Counted from the stretch's first letter, positions 13,401 through 24,432 are shown. The stretch: DNA of 64,000 nucleotides from Panulirus ornatus (GCF_036320965.1 NC_092265.1:7606001-7670000), one strand, 5' to 3'. Numbers and translations are program-made. Notes: a model not told the origin generated them from the letters alone.

Positions 13401-13472
<72 letters not shown>

Positions 13473-13475
13473 CTA

Positions 13476-13551
<76 letters not shown>
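13401..13551. repeat. Compound (CT)n-(AT)n microsatellite
   Basis: About 67 bp of CT, a short GTCTCC spacer and about 75 bp of TA. Confidence 0.97.
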
Positions 13552-13556
<5 letters not shown>

Positions 13557-13569
13557 GAGATGATTATTG

Positions 13570-14780
13570 TTGCTCTTCGTGCCCATCACTGTTCAAGTTC
13601 CCTTTCGCTGCATCGCACCAAGACACTAGCAGTTGAGCTAAAGCTTAAATTATATCAAGATTCTTAATCTTCTGTTCAAGAGCTTCTCCAGTTGTCTTAC
13701 ACGTCCACCGCAATGGCAACGTTGTGGCTCCCTGATCATTCTCCTTTTAAAGTACTAGCCGCTGTGGAGTTTGAATAGATTATGTGTTCGCATCCCATTC
13801 AGCGATATATTTACGTATAATAAATACAGGTATGTGCATACTGCACACATCTGGTCGGATCTCTCGATACCGTTGACCGTGGATTATTCTAACCAACCAG
13901 AAAGGGAATTTGTATGGAACATTCTGTTCTTCAACGATGGGAAGAAAGTAGTATATACTGTTACTCATAAACCAAAACGGTATTTCTTTCCGAGAGTATT
14001 AATGACAAAAAGCTATAGTGTTTTCCTTATGGGGAAGTCTTGGAGCGAATAATGGTATATTCTTCTTCTTGCCATTTTGAAAAATATGTCTCCTTCGTCT
14101 TTTGTCTTCCGGACCTCACGTCCAAGCCGGAGGTCATGCAATAGTGCTGACCATACTCCCTCAGGTATCATGAAGTGTTTTTGAAACAGTTTGAGGATGA
14201 AGCCTCCTTAGAACGACCCTGACGATCCTTGAGGAGCGTTGGTATGACCTCGTTGCGGTGGGATGACCTCGTTGCGTTGGGATGACCTCGTTGCGCTGAT
14301 CCTCAAGGTAGTTCGGTCATAGGTCGCAACCACCATGTAGAAGGAATCGTACCTTCGTGTTCGAGGGGTCGTTCAAATGAATCACCAGGATATCTCTTGT
14401 AGCTACGAGGACCTGTGTGGCTGGTGGTGTGTGTGTGTTGGTGTTCATGAGTAACTAGCTCTCGAGTGGAGAGGCTTCTTGTACGCGTTGTGATTTTTTA
14501 CTCCTGTGGTAACCGAGTGTTCCAGACGAAGGAACTGTGCAGTTGCGCATGAAGCTGGTCTAGATAAATCACTCACAGCCTTACATTTATGACTGCTAGA
14601 CCTCGAGTACTTTCGACCTGAAAAGGAGAGAAAATGTAATATCAATGTTAAGCGATTTTATTCGCTTCTTATGACATTATTGCTTCTCTTGAGTACCTGT
14701 ATGAACGACTTGTAAAGAATCGCAATGAAACGAATTTCATCACGGGTAAAAAAGTTGAAGATATAGATGGGTCATAATTT
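13570..14780. other. Anonymous DNA with a 19-bp triplet repeat
   Basis: Three 19-bp copies with core ATGACCTCGTTGCG lie at 14241-14297. Otherwise no family is recognised; an open frame at 13771-14052 has no domain I know. Confidence 0.5.
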
Positions 14781-14783
14781 TTG

Positions 14784-14828
14784 GAGGAGGAGGAGGAAGA
14801 GGAGGAGGAGGAGGAGGAGGAGGAGGAG
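14784..14828. repeat. (GGA)n microsatellite
   Basis: About 45 bp of GGA with one GAA interruption, followed by a T run. Confidence 0.95.
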
Positions 14829-14968
14829 GTCGTGTTTTTTTTTTTTTTATGTTATTACGTTTGCCAAGAATGCATTGTTGTCATGGTTGTGGTTCCATTA
14901 GCTATTACGATGAACAAGAGCGGAGGAGAGACGCGGTTATTTAAATTCTTCATTGATGTGTGCACACG

Positions 14969-15070
14969 GTAATATAAATTCTTTATTCATATATTATACC
15001 TTGGTAATATAAATTCTTTATTCATATGTTATGCCTTGGCAATATAAATTCTTTATTTATGTATATGCCT
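14969..15070. repeat. 35-bp minisatellite, 3 copies
   Basis: Three copies built around AATATAAATTCTTTATTCAT, the last diverged. Confidence 0.93.
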
Positions 15071-15105
15071 TTTGTTTCGCTAATCATTTTGGTGATTTTC
15101 ATTAT

Positions 15106-15169
15106 GAATTAAAGGACAGTTGCACTGATGCTCGCCTGAATTAAAGGACAGTTGCACTGATGCTCGCCT
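15106..15169. repeat. Perfect 32-bp tandem duplication
   Basis: Two identical 32-bp copies (15106-15137 and 15138-15169) start GAATTAAAGGACAGTTGCAC. Confidence 0.97.
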
Positions 15170-15174
15170 GAATT

Positions 15175-17100
15175 TTAACATCAAATGATTCTGTGTAATG
15201 AGAAAGGGAAGCCATTTTGGTCACTCAGCCTCATGATGATCACTGATAAAGATATTCCTATTTTTTTATCTTTTTATATCATCCCCCCACCGCTCGTAAC
15301 ACTGACACGGGGTATTCAGCGGTAGCAACATTGTGGGGCTCATTTGCTCGAAATTGCTTGTTTGAATTACTCCACACAAGTTGAGTGGAACGAACGTGCC
15401 GTCAGCTGTTCTCAGCTCTGACCGCAGACCAGTTGATTGTGGCGATTGTAAGGAGGTCGTCAGATAAAAGGGGACAGAAAGTAAGAAAGGTCCGGTATTT
15501 CCCGGGTGTTGAACTTTTGTTTTAAAAGGTCCTGAGGCGGAATACAATACCGTGTCCAGAGGAGGGGTTATATAGTGTATTATACACGATGCTGTATTTC
15601 ATACATCGCATTACGTTTCGCGGGTGACCAGTGATTGGGTTCTGGTTTTTTCTGTTGAGGCTGGCGATGTTGCACACATCAAGGGTGATGTTGCATGCTG
15701 GGGTGTCGATGTTGTGATGGCGATGTTAAGGTGACGAATTCGACCAAGGTCATGGTAGATGTTGAGCTGAAGCTGTGACGATTTTGTGTGTGTGTTGTGG
15801 TGGTGGTATGTGAGGATAGTGATGTGATGTGTAAGCTTGGAGGGTGATGGATGTACGTACGTTAGGATAGTGAGCGTAGAGTGAACAAGTGACAGTTCAT
15901 GATAGTGACTGTAGACAAGATCAAATATGTTACTTCCCACACCATATACTCTTAAGATCTTCCACAAAGATCTCTATCAACCCTATCATATGTAGTCTAG
16001 CGATGACATTAGACCCAAATTATTATAACTGTAGGTGTAATAAGAAATGGTTACATTATAAATGTGATGACGAAGGATTGCATTAATACGGCAATACAAA
16101 CAGAATGTATAATAAGTAACGGTCAATATAGTATTTATGGTAACAGGAACAAAGCAAGAAACAAAACACGATCACAAACAAAGGGACTGATTGTTTGGAC
16201 TATATAGAGACGAACATACATTGATGACTTCAGCTAAAAGGGTCAAGTGACTTGAAATAATCTGAGTAATGGAGGAGAAAATACCTAGGTAACTTTAGAA
16301 GGCCCAGTACATAAAGGAGAACTTTTAATCATGTGTCTATGTTTATGATAATTTCTTTCTTTTCTTTTTACTTTTCTCCTGTTATATACTTTTTAAGTTA
16401 AAGTATACTTCATTGAGAATATAGATATCCAAGCGAATGTCTTCACATATACGTATAACAGCTTTTTTTTATTTTTTTCCTTGCGTGGTAAGATGTCGGG
16501 TCAGGTGCACTGGACACAGTGGTGGCTCCTTCCAACACCCGTGGTGACGGAGCTGCTTGTGTTCACAGCCTCAGTGACCTTGCCATTCACGACATATATA
16601 GGCGAAACGTTGTTCCCCCACCACCACCCTCACCAGATTAAAGGGAGTTGGAGGATAGAATGCAAGGAATGGCTAAAGGGAAATGAAGAAGGAGAAGGGT
16701 ATCAGAATAGCTCGTGTCAGTAAGGGAACAAGTGGAGACGCCAGGAGAATGACTGGGTCGAAACAAGGGAAGGAGTATTGGAAATATTGTCAATGCTCTT
16801 AAGGATACGTTGTAAAAAGACCATCAGCAATGTTGACTGTTCTCAGTGTCCGTCATTGCATGCAGATCCTACTGTAAAGGGTAATGGTGAGTTGTGGTGC
16901 AATCTGGGACGAGCTAAGTGAATGCTTTGCCAGTTTTACGATGGACGGGTTCGAATATTAAAGGATGAGTGATTTTGGCAATTGAACTTATAGACGTGGG
17001 TCACTGGGATCTCTGTTGTACATGAACTTGATGTACAGTCTGCCTAGACTCTTGCTGGAAAAGGTGTGGTGGTCCGAAATACTTGGTTAAAAAGGTGCAT
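15175..17100. other. Anonymous DNA
   Basis: No long repeats and no recognised coding family. Open frames at 15266-15547 (minus) and 16481-16723 (plus) carry no motif I can name. The right end may still belong to the retrotransposon relic that follows. Confidence 0.45.
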
Positions 17101-17139
17101 ACAAGAGTGTGTACGTGAGTGAGGGGGAGTTGGGTGTCT

Positions 17140-17811
17140 GCTGGCATTACCAGCTGAAGTGCAACTTGACAGACGTACGAAGGAGAGATTGTTGAATGTG
17201 ATCGTGCTGAGAAGGGTTGCATTTGTAACGTCAATATCATATGGTCGAGACGAGTGTGAAAGTTAGGAGTGTAGTTTACGAAAGGTGGAAACCACATGCT
17301 TGAGGATATCCTATGGTGTGGGGCGGGATGATTGCATACGCTAATACACTGTCGTAGAAAGAGTTGGTTCGTTAACGTGGTTTGATGAAGAGGGTCGACC
17401 CGGATGTGCTGAACTGTATCAAAGATATGGAGAGGTTGAGGCAAGAACGACTATGAAGATGTGTATATTAGTAGAGGGAGCGACAGTGAGGGGGAGACCG
17501 AGAAGGAGTTAAAAGGGTGGAGTGAAGAAGGCTTTAGGGTATTTGAGTTTGAAAATTCAGAAGGGCGAAGGTCTTGGATTGAGGGAAATGAATGTTGTGG
17601 TTGTGGTATATGAGGGGCCGACGTGCAGTCAGTGGGTTGAACCAGGACATATGAAGCGGCCGATGGAAACACTGGGGTAGTTTCGAGACTAAATAATGCG
17701 TTTTGGCTACGGTACATTTAACATAACAGCTGGAGGGTTGAATGTGTTCTAATAGGGCTATTACTCTTTTGTTCATGATGCTAATCTCGCTAAAGCAGAA
17801 GAGACAATGAA
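17140..17811 (+). mobile_element. Decayed non-LTR retrotransposon, C-terminal end and 3' UTR
   Basis: Piecing together three plus-strand frames gives the usual tail of a LINE-type endonuclease/reverse-transcriptase protein. About 17160-17215 reads DRRTKERLLNVIVLRRV, matching the thumb-like segment after the polymerase domain. 17391-17453 reads VDPDVLNCIKDMERLRQERL. About 17484-17615 reads VRGRPRRS, a stop, then KGGVKKALGYLSLKIQKGE and YEGPT. That arrangement, with a GRPR box then a W/D-G-V-K helix, is typical of the C-terminus of RTE-like and related elements. In-frame stops and frame changes show it is dead. No polymerase catalytic box is preserved; the 5' portion is missing or too diverged. 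About 200 bp of apparent 3' UTR follows and runs straight into (AT)n. The clade assignment is inference. The long minus-strand open frame at 17001-17444 is its shadow. Confidence 0.6.
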
Positions 17812-17816
17812 ATATA

Positions 17817-17894
<78 letters not shown>
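17812..17894. repeat. (AT)n microsatellite at retrotransposon 3' end
   Basis: About 80 bp of AT abutting the 3' UTR of the preceding element. Confidence 0.97.
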
Positions 17895-17895
<1 letters not shown>

Positions 17896-17899
17896 TGGC

Positions 17900-19820
17900 A
17901 GTGTTATCAGTGATATATAGCTTAAGATAATGTAATCAGTGATGTCAGTGATTTACATTTGCTTTTATCATCAAGAAAACGAAATTTTCTGCAACTGGCT
18001 TCAGGAAACAGAGTCAGGTTCATTTTCAAAATGAAATATATATAACTTACGGAAACTGTGTATGGTGGGAGGACATAGACTATGCTTTCAAACACCTTAG
18101 TATTTATCTGATTCTTTTTTTTTTTTATTCTTTCGGCAGACTGAATCATGCATTATGATGTACTCGAACACACTCACCACGCGTTGTACATATGCATTCC
18201 CCTTGTGGCTAACTCTGGACCCGCGAACATCTACATTCTCGCGCACTTGGGGCATCATCTGTGACTGCCATGTTGTTATCAGTGTTTGCGGCGATATAAC
18301 TTGATCACTGCTGGCCGCAGGTAGGGGCGGACTGCCGCAGCCTCAATTATCATCTTTCACTGTCCACTCTCACTGCACAGTGGCTCACTCACTGCAAGAA
18401 GGAGCCGGGCATTCCAGCTTTCCTTCGCGTAACTCGGAACGGGTTCCGAGGAATCCATTCTTTTACCCTTTGGTGTCGTTTTTTCCCTGAGTTCCTTTAG
18501 GAAAAATGATAATGTAAGTGTAGTTGCTGTAGTTTCTTGCGTGGCTGCAAGCGCTCGTGTGCATATCTTCAAGGGCTTGATGGTGGTTGAGGTGACAGTG
18601 ACTTCTCTATTTGGACGAGCAGGTTATAACTCCAACGACCAGCACCTGGCTAAAGGTGTCATGGCGACTGTCGAGCGCCCATTCCTCCACTATAAACCCT
18701 GTGATGATTGACTCCGGAAACACTGTTATCAAGGCGAATTGAAGGCCTTTAGAGAGGGATCGGTGGGTTAACTTAATGGTACTCTACTTTCAGTTGCATT
18801 CTTCTGACACCACTAGTATCACACTAACCGTTTCTGTCTCTAGCATCTTCACCCCTCCACAAAAAAATCCCCCTCTTTTCTCCTTAATATTTGACGCCAG
18901 TTCTTCCTCTATCAACACTAGTTAAGGAAGTAGAACTCCTCCTCTCAGCCTCGGTCGATGACATACGACCTCTGCAACACACAACATGGTCGTTGGCTAC
19001 ATTCATTTCGTCTGCGTGTGGAAAGCAAACTTTAGATTTTTTTTTCCCTCGTACGCCCCTGTTATCTTAGGCGCTTGTCTACCTATTTTCGCGATACTTG
19101 GAAAGGATAAGAGCCTTAGGCATTGTTATCTGATACCTGATGTTATTTGGTCATTCGACTTATCAGTAAAAACAGGTCTTTGGGGAAAGTGAGAGCACAA
19201 CGAATCACGTCTAAACTTCTTAGAATTTCTGTCCTGCCTCATCGAAATTGAGAAGAATCTTTTATGTAGTCTTAAAAGACTCTGGAAAACTGGATATATT
19301 TACGGGTTATGTATTGGAAAGCTAGATATATATACGGGTTATATACATAACAATTCGTAAGCTACCCACACGAAACATTCTGAAAGCCTTTACGCCACGC
19401 ATTTTGGAAAATGAACTGGTCAGGTTACGTACGTGTAAACAGCTGTGAATTGTACCCTAAGCTGACAAGTGCCTCCTGACATCCCCGTCAGGCCGGTTCA
19501 CAGCTTTCTAAGTCACTCCGAAATGAACTTGAGATTATTATTATTATCATACGCACGGAACCTCTCGTCATGTCGCATATCGTGAGCAACGCCTGGAAAA
19601 CCCAGCCATGTTAGATAAACAGTGTCGCATCATCGTAAAAAAAAATATCCCAACGAAACGAAGATCTTTCTGCATGCAGTCTCACAAGCCGTACCATAAA
19701 TATAAATTATTTACCGTGGGGATTAAATAAGCTTTGGGTAAGGCAGGTGACCCGTTTTCTAAAGCGCTTATACCTTTCTGTGGCCCGTGATCTGTGATGA
19801 ACTGACCGTGCAAACACACA
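17900..19820. other. Anonymous DNA
   Basis: No long simple repeats and no recognised gene. A segment at 18190-18380 is slightly GC-richer. Nothing further can be supported. Confidence 0.5.
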
Positions 19821-19824
19821 ACAC

Positions 19825-19952
19825 GGGCCTCCGTGGTGTAGTGCTTAGCATTACTGACCATGAGTCAGCACGGGCTGCACGGGTTCGAGTCCTTTGCGTG
19901 GCAGTTAGCCCAAACCCATCCCTGCCACTCGATTAATGGGAACCCGGCTTAG

Positions 19953-19990
<38 letters not shown>
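19825..19990 (+). mobile_element. tRNA-derived SINE, copy 1, with (GT)n tail
   Basis: The 5' end GGGCCTCCGTGGTGTAGTG holds a Pol III A-box-like segment (about 19834-19846). A B box, GGTTCGAGTCC, lies at 19882-19892. Their order and spacing are those of a tRNA head, but the flanks do not pair into a good acceptor stem, so this is a SINE and not a tRNA gene. A tRNA-unrelated body follows (to about 19956) and ends in a (GT)n tract. Three other copies of the family are at 21640, 25724 and 58290. Confidence 0.7.
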
Positions 19991-19991
<1 letters not shown>

Positions 19992-20022
19992 ATGGGGGTA
20001 AAGACATAATCCATATATACAA

Positions 20023-20072
20023 GGTTAAGGGACGGGGTCACATGGGTGTAAAACTCTCTCACCCTGACACAT
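20023..20072 (+). repeat. Short dispersed repeat, copy A
   Basis: About 50 bp with core GTGTAAAACT that matches 23276-23325 at roughly seven of ten positions. In this copy it lies just downstream of the SINE's (GT)n tail, so it may be a further SINE 3' segment. Confidence 0.45.
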
Positions 20073-20092
20073 GAATAGTGATCACACACTCA

Positions 20093-20094
20093 CA

Positions 20095-20145
<51 letters not shown>
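20093..20145. repeat. (CT)n microsatellite
   Basis: About 53 bp of CT, preceded by a few CACA units. Confidence 0.97.
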
Positions 20146-20147
<2 letters not shown>

Positions 20148-20490
20148 CTTCCGTAGGGGGTCCTAAATTGGCACGTATATCTGCATCTTAATTTCTCGCT
20201 TAAAACGAGATGGACGGGAGGGTCAGATTACCTCTCCATATACGGAGGGATGTAGATCTACTGTGTGTCGAGGGGGGAAAGGAAGGAGGGAGGGAGGCTG
20301 GCTGGCTGGTCCCTTTTCCTTTTTTATACCTTTTCTATCTTTTTTTTTGCGACGGTATAGCACTGGAGGGGTCAATATAGAGCGATCACGCAAGGTAAAG
20401 CGTGGTGAAAGGATGACCAGCGGGTGATTGACTTGCGATGGCCTTAAATGTGTCGATTTATTCGCCACACCCCATCATGTATAGCGATGG

Positions 20491-21045
20491 CTTCATCGTG
20501 AAGAACGGTATATATAGTCGTCATGAACAACGGTATATATATTCGTCTTGGACAACAGTATATTCGTCATGAACAACGGGATATGTTTATTCATCTTGGA
20601 CAACAGTATATTCATGAACAACGGTATATATTCGTCTTGGACAACGGTATATTGGTCATGAACAACGGTGTATATTCATCTTGGACAACAGTATATTCGT
20701 CATGAACAACGGTATATATTCATTCATCTTGCACAACAGTATATTCATGAACAACGGTATATATTCGTCTTGGACAACGGTATATTCATCATGAACAGCG
20801 GTATATATTCGTCTTGGACAACGGTATATTCATAATGAACAACGATGTATATTCATCTTGGACAACAGTATATTCATCATGAACAACGGTATATATTCGT
20901 CTTGGACAACGGTATATTCATAATGAACAACGGTGTATATTCATCCTGGACAACAGTATATTCATCATGAACAACGGTATATATTTATTCATCTTGTACA
21001 ACTGTATATGCATCATGAACAACGGTAGATTCATTATCAACAACA
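20491..21045. repeat. About 40-bp minisatellite, about 14 copies
   Basis: Units alternate two related halves: CATGAACAACGGTATATATT and CGTCTTGGACAACAGTATA. Unit length varies by a few bases. Open frames across it (MNNGIYI) are repeat translation. Confidence 0.95.
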
Positions 21046-21541
21046 AGAAATGATGCATTTGTTTTGAGAAATAAGGGAAAGCAAGAGAACAAGAATATGA
21101 GATTGGTCTTACTAAAGTCGTAGAAAATATAAAATTACTTAGCAGAAAATAAGAGAGAACTACTTGAAATGCTAACGGACTCATATAATTTTTGTTTTTA
21201 GTATAAAAAGTAAAGTAATATCGTGGTTGAAGAGATGCTTCACAGGTGTAACGAAAACCATTACAGATGTTTTAAGTAATACTTATACCGGCGCACTTAA
21301 GAACAATGGACCAAATCTAATTTAAGATCGCCACCTGGGGGCCAGGTGGAATGGCGTCTGTTGTCATGTATCAGACGAGGAAAGTTGAGGACGAACGACA
21401 TGTTGAGCCAGAGGAGTGCGGGTTTGAGGAGACTTCTTGCCTTATATCAACACCGTGTGACCAGATAGAAGACTTCTTTTGTTTTACGTCAGCTGAGACG
21501 ACACGGGCATGTGAATGCTCTAATGAAGGCCGTTTCATTGG

Positions 21542-21542
<1 letters not shown>

Positions 21543-21632
<90 letters not shown>

Positions 21633-21636
21633 TCTA
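21543..21636. repeat. (CT)n microsatellite at SINE 3' end
   Basis: About 90 bp of CT. It adjoins the 3' side of SINE copy 2, which lies on the minus strand, so with respect to the SINE the tail is (GA)n. Confidence 0.97.
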
Positions 21637-21639
21637 GTA

Positions 21640-21810
21640 GCTTAAGCGAGGTACCTGTTTTATCTACCGATCTCGTAGGGGAGGATGAACAGCTGGGTGA
21701 ACCGTGGACTGACTGCCGCGACCAGGATTCGAACCTATGTGGCCTCGACCCCGGGCGACCCATGAACGCGTGACGATTAGCTACACAAACCGCTACTTGG
21801 CGGAGGCCCT
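21640..21810 (-). mobile_element. tRNA-derived SINE, copy 2
   Basis: On the minus strand it starts GGGCCTCCGCCAAGTAGCGG. A B box, GGTTCGAATCC, lies at 21725-21735. The body reads GTTCATCCTCCCCTACGAGA, the same body as in copies 3 and 4. Its 3' end abuts (GA)n instead of (GT)n. It is more diverged in the A-box region than copy 1. Confidence 0.65.
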
Positions 21811-22088
21811 TATGGCGTAGTGTCACGTTGTGAAAGCCAAGAAGGCTGCAGAATACAGAGAAAACATTGCGTGTAATCAGCTTAAGGGAGTTTGGAATAT
21901 AGCACCTTGTTGCGTCATATCTAACTAGATGTGTCTGGAACAAATGGCCATTTTTTTATGTGATTCAGTTTACGAGAATCTTAGATAAAGAGACTCATTA
22001 TGTTTTTGTCAAGATATGAATCCTAGAATGGAGGGGTCTTTTGTTCTGTATGAACCAACGCGAGTGTGTGTGACTCGTTTGGGGCATC

Positions 22089-22168
22089 TTACGTCAATTA
22101 GAGCGTTACGTCATACGAGCCAATCAGAGTCGAGAATAAAGGAGGCCTGTCGCTCCATAGCAGCCAAT
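22089..22168 (+). promoter_or_regulatory. Tandem CRE-like and CCAAT boxes
   Basis: Two TTACGTCA words (22089-22096 and 22106-22113) are followed by two AGCCAATCAGAG words with CCAAT at 22120-22124 and 22164-22168. Duplicate CCAAT boxes in the same 12-base context 44 bp apart look like NF-Y sites of a Pol II promoter. They lie about 165-210 bp upstream of the TATA/initiator pair below. Function is inferred from words only. An LTR promoter is an alternative. Confidence 0.35.
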
Positions 22169-22305
22169 CAGAGAGACGACTTGACTAGGCTCCCCTAACC
22201 CCTCACCTCTTTTGTTCTTTGGGTGAGATAACTTCAATTTATGGTGAAATGATCGCCAGAGATCATTGAGACTGCGGTATAATCATTGCCAGTATATGAG
22301 AGATG

Positions 22306-22333
22306 TATATAAAGGAAGACTATAAGGCTCAGT
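22306..22333 (+). promoter_or_regulatory. TATA box and arthropod-type initiator
   Basis: TATATAAA (22306-22313) is followed by TCAGT (22329-22333), whose A at 22331 would be the start site 25 bases from the first T of the TATA box. This spacing is slightly short but acceptable. An ATG follows at 22347. Confidence 0.35.
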
Positions 22334-22346
22334 GGGTTCTACTACA

Positions 22347-22605
22347 ATGATAGCCAGGGCTATAAGTAACAGCTGCTATTGTTGTTCTCGTCCGTACCGA
22401 CGCTTCGTATGACTGTTCCTGGGGGGGCGCGGCCACAACCACGACCATATAGAAAGCCACGAAACCTTGCTGGTGGTTTCGTCAAAACTTCTCACTCTAC
22501 CTTCTTCAGCGCGGTGCCTGAGTTTCCTTCGGTAGATGAGGAAAAAAAAAGGGATGTTGAAGACTGCTACCCACTTGCAGACTGTGCTCCTGGTAGATAT
22601 AGTAA
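22347..22605 (+). other. Candidate small exon or pseudo-exon, proline/arginine-rich
   Basis: The longest frame opens at ATG 22409 within an open stretch from about 22370. It has a basic, proline-rich segment (GARPQPRPYRKPRN) followed by an acidic stretch and a two-cysteine motif, DCYPLADCAPGRY. A GTAAGT splice-donor word lies at 22602-22607, right after this motif. Just upstream, a neighbouring frame reads AAIVVLVRTDAS, which resembles the hydrophobic core and cleavage region of a signal peptide. The frames change near a run of seven G (22421-22427), which is prone to indel or sequencing error. A secreted basic peptide with a cysteine-rich domain in the next exon would fit, as in some crustacean antimicrobial peptides, but no second exon is recognised. 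It may be a pseudogene or chance. Confidence 0.22.
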
Positions 22606-22745
22606 GTTTTCGTATTTCTTGTGATTTCGTTCTCTCTTGCTTTCCCGGCACTTTCAAGTTGATACACCACACTGCATGAATGACACGTAGGTCACAGTAT
22701 ATTCTGTATTTATGTTGTTCGGTATTTATCTCGTCCAACTTGTGA

Positions 22746-22940
22746 TTAATTTCGCAGCTCCAATACCACTTTTACGAGGCTCCCACACGTTCGAAACTGC
22801 ACTGCAATACGCAGCTGGATAAGGATGATATAGGACTCCTTTGCAGTAAGAAGTTCCTCATCGAGACTGACACCCCTTTTCGCCCACTGACGAAAGTACA
22901 ACCTCTCCATATAGTCACTTTTCACTCGCTCCTTAACCAC
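22746..22940 (-). pseudogene. Possible CENP-B-type HTH relic of a pogo/Tigger-like transposase
   Basis: The minus strand reads ERLYFRQWAKRGVSLDEELL, TAKES and then QFRTCGSLVKV. The pattern W-x(2-4)-G-V/I-x-L-x(3)-LL-x-K-A followed by F-K/R-x-S-x-G-x-L is characteristic of the CENP-B-type DNA-binding helix-turn-helix in pogo, Tigger and jerky transposases. Only this region is visible; I find no DDE domain downstream and no terminal repeats. The match is short and may be coincidental. Confidence 0.3.
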
Positions 22941-23187
22941 GGTCAGGCTAAGACTCGTTCATGTATACATGTGCGTATCTGGGGGGTGCACAAAACCTTG
23001 TCTGGAAATACACATAAAATTTCTCTCTGCGAAATTGTATTTCAAGACCTGACATTTGTTTATGAACGGGACTTAGTCATTGGGGGCAGTGTTACAATTG
23101 ATACAACAGAGATTACAGATTGAGGGGATGTCCAGGTATATGATTGATGTGATATGTAACAGTTGCATTGTGAATCCCAGTCGCCTC

Positions 23188-23190
<3 letters not shown>

Positions 23191-23266
<76 letters not shown>

Positions 23267-23268
23267 TT
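23191..23268. repeat. (AT)n microsatellite
   Basis: About 78 bp of TA with one GTA interruption. Confidence 0.97.
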
Positions 23269-23275
23269 AGAGACC

Positions 23276-23325
23276 GGTCAAGGGATGAGGCCCTACGAGT
23301 GTAAAACTGCCTCCCATTCAGTACA
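23276..23325 (+). repeat. Short dispersed repeat, copy B
   Basis: About 50 bp matching 20023-20072, including GTGTAAAACT. It lies between an (AT)n tract and an (AC)n tract. Confidence 0.45.
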
Positions 23326-23342
23326 AAAAGGTGTTTAAAGTC

Positions 23343-23354
23343 CACACACAGACA

Positions 23355-23430
<76 letters not shown>
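23343..23430. repeat. (AC)n microsatellite
   Basis: About 88 bp of AC, with AGAC and AAAC interruptions at the left end. Confidence 0.97.
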
Positions 23431-23431
<1 letters not shown>

Positions 23432-23587
23432 GATAATAAACATGCGACTTACGTTTACAGTAAACACGGACCATCGAAGCTGGATCTAATTAAGATAATT
23501 TCCATTGGTAGAGGTGGGGGGTAGTTAGAAAGTCTCCTGTAAATAACATAAAGAAGTAGATTATTTATCTGCTTATGAGTTCGCATA

Positions 23588-23691
<104 letters not shown>

Positions 23692-23757
23692 CTCTACATT
23701 AAGTTGTTGACCTCTTTTTGAGATATGAGCTTGATTAGAAATTACCTTTTGGGCAGC

Positions 23758-23783
23758 ATACACACACACACACACACACACAC
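23758..23783. repeat. Short (AC)n
   Basis: About 25 bp of AC. Confidence 0.95.
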
Positions 23784-23784
23784 G

Positions 23785-24430
23785 CTGAAGGTGTACTTCA
23801 TTACCACTGCTGGAACACTTTTGAAACCTGGATATCATTATTCTACACGCAGGTGTGTTGAGATCCCCTTAATTCTACTCCTGTCTTTAATTACGTACAC
23901 CACTTGAGAATATTATCCTGTTTCTACTCTGTCATGATCCGTAGTGTTTACAAAGAACAGTGTTGGAACCTCTTCCATTTAAAGTGATGTCGCATCAACA
24001 GGAGCTTATCCTCTTCATCACACCACTAACGTGAGGCTTCCATATCTTTTCGTAATCCAGTGGGTATCAGTCTGATTCCCTCTAGCCACTGTGGGTGTGT
24101 CTGGTGTGGGCCAAGCCCCGAGTTGAGTTCTCAATCCGCTGTAGGAGGTCATTTGTCACTACAGTGGGAATTCGTAAGACTTACTTTAGCGAAGGTGTGG
24201 GCTCTATTGTCATTACGGGGCATTTCTCTTAAGGTTGATGTCCAATTCTTTCGCTGATGATCTTAGACGCCTGTAATTAGGACTAAGTCTTGTAACAGTG
24301 ATTGTGAAGTTGAAAAATCATACTTCGCAAGCTACAAGGAGATAAAACCTATTCCATTCACAGCTGGGGAGAGTTGAGGACCACCATTTTGACGGTTGGG
24401 TTGGGTGGGGTCGGACACAGAACAAAGACG
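23785..24430. other. Anonymous DNA
   Basis: No gene or repeat family recognised. Confidence 0.5.
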
Positions 24431-24431
24431 G

Positions 24432-24432
<1 letters not shown>

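Noticed and set aside
17001..17444. A 147-codon minus-strand frame
   Set aside because: It is antisense to the retrotransposon C-terminus, which has motifs on the plus strand.
19825..19900. A functional tRNA gene
   Set aside because: A and B boxes are present but I see no acceptor stem or terminator at tRNA length, and four related copies share a non-tRNA body, so it is a SINE.
22746..23120. A 125-codon plus-strand open stretch without ATG after an acceptor-like TTCGCAG
   Set aside because: As a second exon for the frame at 22.4 kb it would need phase 1, which gives an early stop; the residues match nothing I know.
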